DNA from: Pseudomonadota bacterium
GTDB taxonomy: Bacteria; Pseudomonadota; Alphaproteobacteria; Rhizobiales; Beijerinckiaceae
DNA: 10,176 nt
Direction of reading: 5' to 3'
NCBI GenBank assembly: GCA_023423995.1
Contig: JAFAEL010000089.1
Location: 1-10,176 of the forward strand
In this document: positions 6,705 to 10,176 of the stretch, piece after piece
How the letters are laid out: every line of letters starts with the position of its first letter
How positions within the stretch are numbered: position 1 is the first letter of the stretch
Program-made: the position numbers and the translations under genes
The notes under the pieces: model-generated
The model's database searches: none
Seen by the model: the letters and a program-made list of their open reading frames with translations, nothing else
What the model was told of the DNA's origin: nothing

Positions 6705-9295
6705 GCAGGGCCTCGCGCCGACTCGGCGCCGGAGCGATCCTCCCGCCGGTCCTTGCGCGGCGACCCCTTGTCGCCGCCCTCGCGTGGAGGCGGTCCGGAT
6801 TTGCGCTGCTCGGCCGCGATCGCGTCGGCGATGTGCTGGAGCGCCGCCTGGACCTGTTCCAGCCCGGCAATGTTCGTGATCGCGGGACCCGGCATCGGGA
6901 TGATGCCCTCCGCGACGAGAGCCTTGAACACCGCGAAGTTCAGGTCGCTCTGGACGCGGCCCTGCTTGGTTACGTCGTCGACGAAGCACACGAGATCGAG
7001 GTCGAGCGACGACCCTCCGATGGCCTTGAACAAGACGCGGGGCGGCGGTTCGTGGAGGACGTCGCCATGCCGGCTCGCCTGCTCGATCAGGAGTTCCGCC
7101 GTGCGGGTCGGGTCCTTCTCGCGCCCGATCCCGATGGAGATGATGATCCGCCCGGTCCGGTCGCCGCGAACCCGGTTCTTCACGATGCCCGAGATCAGGT
7201 TCGAGTTCGGGATGATGACGCTCGACCTGTCGTAGGTCTCGATCTCCGTCGCCCGCACGCTGATGCGCCGGACATAGCCCTCGCCGTCGCCGACCACCAC
7301 GAGGTCGCCGACCCGGATCGGGCGTTCCCAGAGCAGGATGAGGCCGGAGACGAAGTTGTTGACGATCGACTGGAGGCCGAAGCCGATACCGACCGAAAGC
7401 GCGCCGGCCACGATCGCGATCTTGTCGAGGCCGAGGCCGAGATAGGACAGCGCCAGCGCCGCGGCGCCGAAGAAGCCGATATATCCGGTGGCCGTCTGAA
7501 TGGAGTTGCGCAGCCCCGCATCGAGCTCGGTCGTCGGCAGGAAGGTGTTCGCGAGCCAGCGCTGGATGATGCGGCTCGCGCCGATCACCCCGACGAACAA
7601 GAGCAATGCCCCGAACAGGGTCGAGAGCGAGATCGTGACGTCGCCGACCTGGAAGCCGAAGAAGGCGGCCCGGAGGTTCGAGGTGAAGTCGCCGGATTCA
7701 ACCCCCCAGGGCGCGAGAGCCAGGAGGGCGACCACCAGGAACAGCACCAGCCGGGCGAGGCCGGCCGCGAGGGTGCCGAGCTGTTCGAGCGCCTTGCGCC
7801 GGAGGCCGAGATTGGCCTGCAGGGTCGTGGAAACGCGGCTCTGGCTGCGGAGGGTCTCGCCCAGGAACTCGTCCGTCAGCGCCACGCCGAGGTACAGGAG
7901 AACGGCGAGGGAGCCGATCCAGGCGATCTGGTCGATCAGGAAGGACGCCAGGGCGACGTAGCCGCCGACGAGGGCGATCGCGACGGCCCCTATGACGGTC
8001 CAGCCGAGAAGGCGTGCGGGGCCTGCCAGGGCCGGCTCCGTCGGGACGTAGGGCCCGAGGCAATTCTCGTCTGTCTCGGTCCTGACCGCGAAGCGGCGAA
8101 GCAACTCGGCCACGATGCCCGCCGCAACCAGGACGACCACCGCCCGGGTGGCGATGGTGAGCGGGAGCCCGGCCGCGATGGCCTTGTTCAGGGCGTCCAG
8201 CACCTTGCCGGTCACCACGGTCGTGGCGAATGCGACCGCGAAGGTCGCGGTCCACTTCGCCGGCCCGTCGTTCATCGGTGCAAGCCGCCAGGCTGGACGA
8301 TCGGGGGCCAGAACGGCGTCCGCGGCGCCGCGCACGAAGGCCAGGAAGGCGAGCCCCGCCAACAGGGCCGCCAGCACGGGATAGAGCCGGTAGGGGAAGA
8401 GATCCGCCGTAACCAGCAGCTGGTAGACGATGAAGCTGCCCGCGGCGGCCGGGACCGCTTCGAGCAGGAGGACGCCGAGGGCGGATCTGACCTTGCGCCG
8501 GCGGCCGACCTCAGTGGCGGCCTCCGAGCGTCGTATCAGCCGTGGCGCGAGGTGACGGCGCGCGACATGAAGGGCGACGGCCGCGCCGATGGCCAGCCCC
8601 AGCAGCGTCAGCGTTGCGGGCGAAGACCGGCCCTCGAACCGCGATGCGGCGTCCTGCACGACGATCTGAAGGGCTTTCAGGTCGCGAGGGAACGACGTGG
8701 TGGCCGAGACCCAGAGCTCCGGGCTGAACAGGCTGTAGCTGCGTTCGAACAGCGCATTGGTGAAGGCGGTCTTGCGCCTGTCGCTGATGGAGGTCGCGAG
8801 CTGATCGCTCTGGCCGAGAAGCGAGCGGGCGACGCGCTGGATCTCGTCCGTCCGCGACAGGGCGGCCTCACGTTCGGCGCGCTCCCTCGCAACCTCCGGA
8901 CCCTCCGTGCCGCCGTCCTTCGGCTTCGGCCCTAGCTGTTCGAGGAGGTTCTTGGCGGACTCGACGTACGGTGCGACGTTGGCGACGATCTCGCGGAGCC
9001 GTTCCGCGATCGGATCGATCCGGGCCCGCAGGTCCTGGAGCTCCGTCTGGGACAAGTCACCGCGCCGCAGGGCTGCCTGCAGCTGGGCCAGCTCCGCCCG
9101 AGCCGCCTCCAGGCTGGCCCGGACGCGCTCACCGGGAGATGCGCCTTGTCCGCCCGCATCCTGCGGAGGTGGCGGCTGTGCCGGCGTGGAAGGAGCGGCC
9201 TCGGTCTGAGGAGCGGGCGCAGAAACGGCTTGAGCCGCGGCCGGACCGGCCGCGGCGAGCATCACCGCGAGAACTAACCAACGAAGCAGGAGCAA
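6695..9295 (-). CDS. Large MscS-superfamily mechanosensitive channel with DUF3772 periplasmic domain
   Basis: Channels of this superfamily open under membrane tension and release solutes on osmotic downshift. The 866-residue protein starts with a signal peptide (LLLRWLVLAVMLAAAG, likely cleavage after AQA near residue 23), then a Pro/Ala-rich stretch, a helical probably coiled-coil region (55-120) and a DUF3772-like segment (about 125-196, ending SLFSPELW). About eleven membrane helices follow: near 226-246, 271-293, 304-322, 349-364, 378-397, 428-451, 457-473, 509-529, 554-574, 598-620 and the pore helix 622-650. The MscS core (about 600-805) carries GALSVGIGFGLQSIVNNF and WERPIRVGDLV, the hallmark pore and beta-domain region. 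A charged low-complexity tail (830-866) ends the protein. The start is TTG at 9295; the ATG at 9262 would remove most of the signal peptide. A 12-bp palindrome lies just upstream. Confidence 0.92.
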   Translation of the reverse strand: MLLLRWLVLAVMLAAAGPAAAQAVSAPAPQTEAAPSTPAQPPPPQDAGGQGASPGERVRASLEAARAELAQLQAALRRGDLSQTELQDLRARIDPIAERLREIVANVAPYVESAKNLLEQLGPKPKDGGTEGPEVARERAEREAALSRTDEIQRVARSLLGQSDQLATSISDRRKTAFTNALFERSYSLFSPELWVSATTSFPRDLKALQIVVQDAASRFEGRSSPATLTLLGLAIGAAVALHVARRHLAPRLIRRSEAATEVGRRRKVRSALGVLLLEAVPAAAGSFIVYQLLVTADLFPYRLYPVLAALLAGLAFLAFVRGAADAVLAPDRPAWRLAPMNDGPAKWTATFAVAFATTVVTGKVLDALNKAIAAGLPLTIATRAVVVLVAAGIVAELLRRFAVRTETDENCLGPYVPTEPALAGPARLLGWTVIGAVAIALVGGYVALASFLIDQIAWIGSLAVLLYLGVALTDEFLGETLRSQSRVSTTLQANLGLRRKALEQLGTLAAGLARLVLFLVVALLALAPWGVESGDFTSNLRAAFFGFQVGDVTISLSTLFGALLLFVGVIGASRIIQRWLANTFLPTTELDAGLRNSIQTATGYIGFFGAAALALSYLGLGLDKIAIVAGALSVGIGFGLQSIVNNFVSGLILLWERPIRVGDLVVVGDGEGYVRRISVRATEIETYDRSSVIIPNSNLISGIVKNRVRGDRTGRIIISIGIGREKDPTRTAELLIEQASRHGDVLHEPPPRVLFKAIGGSSLDLDLVCFVDDVTKQGRVQSDLNFAVFKALVAEGIIPMPGPAITNIAGLEQVQAALQHIADAIAAEQRKSGPPPREGGDKGSPRKDRREDRSGAESARGPAPA

Positions 9296-9303
9296 AACTC
9301 GTC

Positions 9304-9315
9304 TTGACCGGTCAA
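9304..9315. promoter_or_regulatory. Palindromic operator candidate before the mscS-type gene
   Basis: TTGACCGGTCAA is a perfect 12-bp palindrome 8 bases upstream of the TTG start at 9295. It has the symmetry of a homodimeric repressor site (TetR- or MarR-like size), and its TTGACC could also serve as a -35 element. The regulator cannot be named from the sequence. Confidence 0.4.
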
Positions 9316-9320
9316 AGGAC

Positions 9321-9343
9321 CCTCCGGCCGCGAAGGCCGGAGG
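9321..9343 (-). terminator. Terminator-like hairpin after the small membrane protein gene
   Basis: CCTCCGGCC (9321-9329), loop GCGAA, GGCCGGAGG (9335-9343): a perfect 9-bp GC-rich stem with a 5-base loop, 18 bases past the stop of the small gene. Only a short CTTT follows on the minus strand, so termination may be partial. It could separate the stress-controlled small gene from the channel gene or act as an attenuator between them. Confidence 0.6.
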
Positions 9344-9361
9344 CGCGCGCTGCCGCGGCGA

Positions 9362-9643
9362 TTACCGCGGCGTCGTGCTGCCAGTCGTACCCGCTGCGGG
9401 CGCTGCAGGCGAGGGGTAGGCGGGATTTTCGGTCGGAACCCCGGAGGTGTTCGCGGAGCTCGCGCTGTTGTTCGTCTGCTGGGCCGATGTCTGCTGCGGG
9501 CTGGTCGGCGAGGTGGAGCCCGACCAGCTCATCAGGGACACCATGTAGATCCCGAGAAGCACGAGGCTTGCGACGAGCACGATGAGAACCGGGCGCCCCG
9601 GGCCGCCCTGCCGCGCACGCTGATCTGCCACTACCTTGGCCAT
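9362..9643 (-). CDS. Small single-pass membrane protein with Ser/Thr/Gln/Pro-rich tail
   Basis: The family is not recognised. The 93-residue product has a basic, hydrophilic N terminus (AKVVADQRARQGGPGRP), one membrane helix at about 19-39 (LIVLVASLVLLGIYMVSLM), and a low-complexity tail (40-93) rich in S, T, Q, N, P and A. By the positive-inside rule the tail should be periplasmic. The start is well supported: AGAAGG lies 8 bases before ATG 9643, and an EcfG-type promoter sits 37 bases upstream of the start. A strong hairpin follows the stop. The tail has no cysteine or catalytic motif, so a role in the envelope under stress is only inferred from the promoter. Coding is supported by the Shine-Dalgarno, the clean helix and the flanking signals. 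Confidence 0.78.
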   Translation of the reverse strand: MAKVVADQRARQGGPGRPVLIVLVASLVLLGIYMVSLMSWSGSTSPTSPQQTSAQQTNNSASSANTSGVPTENPAYPSPAAPAAGTTGSTTPR

Positions 9644-9679
9644 ATGCGAACCTTCTGAATCACCGTAGTTGCAAGGGTG

Positions 9680-9704
9680 AACGTCCCCAATCTGACGGAG
9701 TTCC
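9680..9704 (-). promoter_or_regulatory. EcfG-type general stress response promoter
   Basis: On the minus strand GGAAC (9704-9700), a 16-base spacer and CGTT (9683-9680) match the established EcfG consensus of alphaproteobacteria (GGAAC-N16/17-CGTT) without mismatch. The expected transcription start near 9673 gives a leader of about 30 bases with AGAAGG before ATG 9643. This places the small membrane protein under the PhyR-NepR-EcfG stress pathway; transcription from it has not been shown. Confidence 0.68.
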
Positions 9705-9732
9705 GGCGCGGGCCGGCGGACCCGGCTGCGGC

Positions 9733-9756
9733 GCCGCGGCCTGTTCGAGCCACGGC
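9733..9756 (-). terminator. Weak imperfect hairpin after ligD
   Basis: GCCGCGGC (9733-9740) and GCCACGGC (9749-9756) can pair over 8 bases with one mismatch and an 8-base loop, 20 bases past the ligD stop. No T-tract follows. It is the only terminator-like structure seen between ligD and the EcfG promoter, and it may be chance in such GC-rich DNA. Confidence 0.25.
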
Positions 9757-9775
9757 GAAGGGCCTGCTGCGGGGC

Positions 9776-10176
9776 TCAGGCCGCCCGCTTGCGGGCCCGG
9801 CGCGGCTTGCCGATCGTGGGCAGGACCTGGTCGATCCTGGACATCTCGGCCCAGGGATCGCGCTTCAGCTTCGCCAGCCTCTCCCCGAGATTGGAAATGG
9901 TCAGACCGTTGGGCGCGAGATCGGGCGACAGCTCGGACCATGCCAGCGGGACGGAGACCGGAGCTCCCGGCCGGGCGCGGGTGGAATAGGCCGCGATGGC
10001 CGTCGCGCCGCGGCCGTTGCGCAGATAATCGACATAGATCAGCCCCTTGCGGGCCTGTTTCGACGCCTTCGCGATGTAGCGGTCGGGGGAATCCGCCTCC
10101 ATGGCGAGGGCGAGCGCCTGGGCGAAGGTCTTCACCTCCGTCCAATCCGCCTTCGGGGTGAGGGGGATGACCACGT
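9776..10176 (-). CDS. ligD: DNA ligase D, C-terminal end of the polymerase/primase domain (partial, continues past the right edge)
   Basis: LigD works with Ku in bacterial non-homologous end joining; its polymerase domain fills in or adds nucleotides at breaks before ligation. Only the last 132 complete codons are in the window; the first bases belong to an upstream codon beyond the edge. Recognisable pieces of the LigD polymerase domain are VVIPLTPKADWTEVKTFA, KGLIYVDYLRNGRGATAIAA and YSTRARPGAPVSVPLAWSEL, followed by a short DPWAEM segment and a basic end (GKPRRARKRAA). The catalytic Asp motifs lie upstream, outside. Because the polymerase domain ends the protein, the order is either ligase/phosphoesterase first and polymerase last, or this is a stand-alone polymerase paralogue. 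The GTG at 10174 is an internal codon, not the start. Confidence 0.88.
   Translation of the reverse strand, partial: VVIPLTPKADWTEVKTFAQALALAMEADSPDRYIAKASKQARKGLIYVDYLRNGRGATAIAAYSTRARPGAPVSVPLAWSELSPDLAPNGLTISNLGERLAKLKRDPWAEMSRIDQVLPTIGKPRRARKRAA

Noticed and set aside
6833..8935. 700-codon plus-strand frame antisense to the channel gene
   Set aside because: It is Arg/Glu/Asp/Gln-rich with no membrane helix or motif, and mirrors a well-supported MscS-family gene.

Overview
The window is GC-rich DNA with strong G/C bias at third codon positions. The gene families (a short PomA-like MotA, a DUF3772-type MscS channel, a LigD with its polymerase domain at the C terminus) and a motif matching the alphaproteobacterial EcfG promoter point to an alphaproteobacterium, probably of the Hyphomicrobiales (Methylobacteriaceae-like). 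The taxonomic placement is inference from gene content, not from a marker gene.

Layout, left to right. Positions 1-4771 (minus strand) hold the first 1590 codons of one very large surface adhesin that continues past the left edge. It has a hydrophilic N terminus, a FecR-like domain, a poly-Gly linker, a string of VCBS/cadherin-like Ig-fold domains including a nearly identical 663-bp tandem duplication, and a lectin-like beta-sandwich domain between the Ig-like repeats. Positions 4772-5082 form the regulatory gap of a divergent pair. Positions 5083-6688 (plus strand) hold a two-gene motA-motB stator operon. Positions 6695-9295 (minus strand) hold a large mechanosensitive channel of the MscS superfamily, convergent with motB, and a perfect 10-bp inverted repeat covers both gene ends. 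Positions 9362-9643 (minus) encode a small single-pass membrane protein behind a perfect EcfG-type stress promoter. Positions 9776-10176 (minus) are the C-terminal end of a LigD polymerase domain, cut by the right edge.

How the genes may fit together: the adhesin and the flagellar stator diverge from one intergenic region with a CtrA-like near-match site, which suggests opposed or coordinated control of attachment and swimming. The channel, the small membrane protein and LigD look like stress functions (osmotic downshift, general stress, DNA double-strand-break repair). No mobile element, tRNA, rRNA or CRISPR array was seen. I did not find a clearly new multi-gene system; the most informative points are the adhesin architecture and the regulatory sites.
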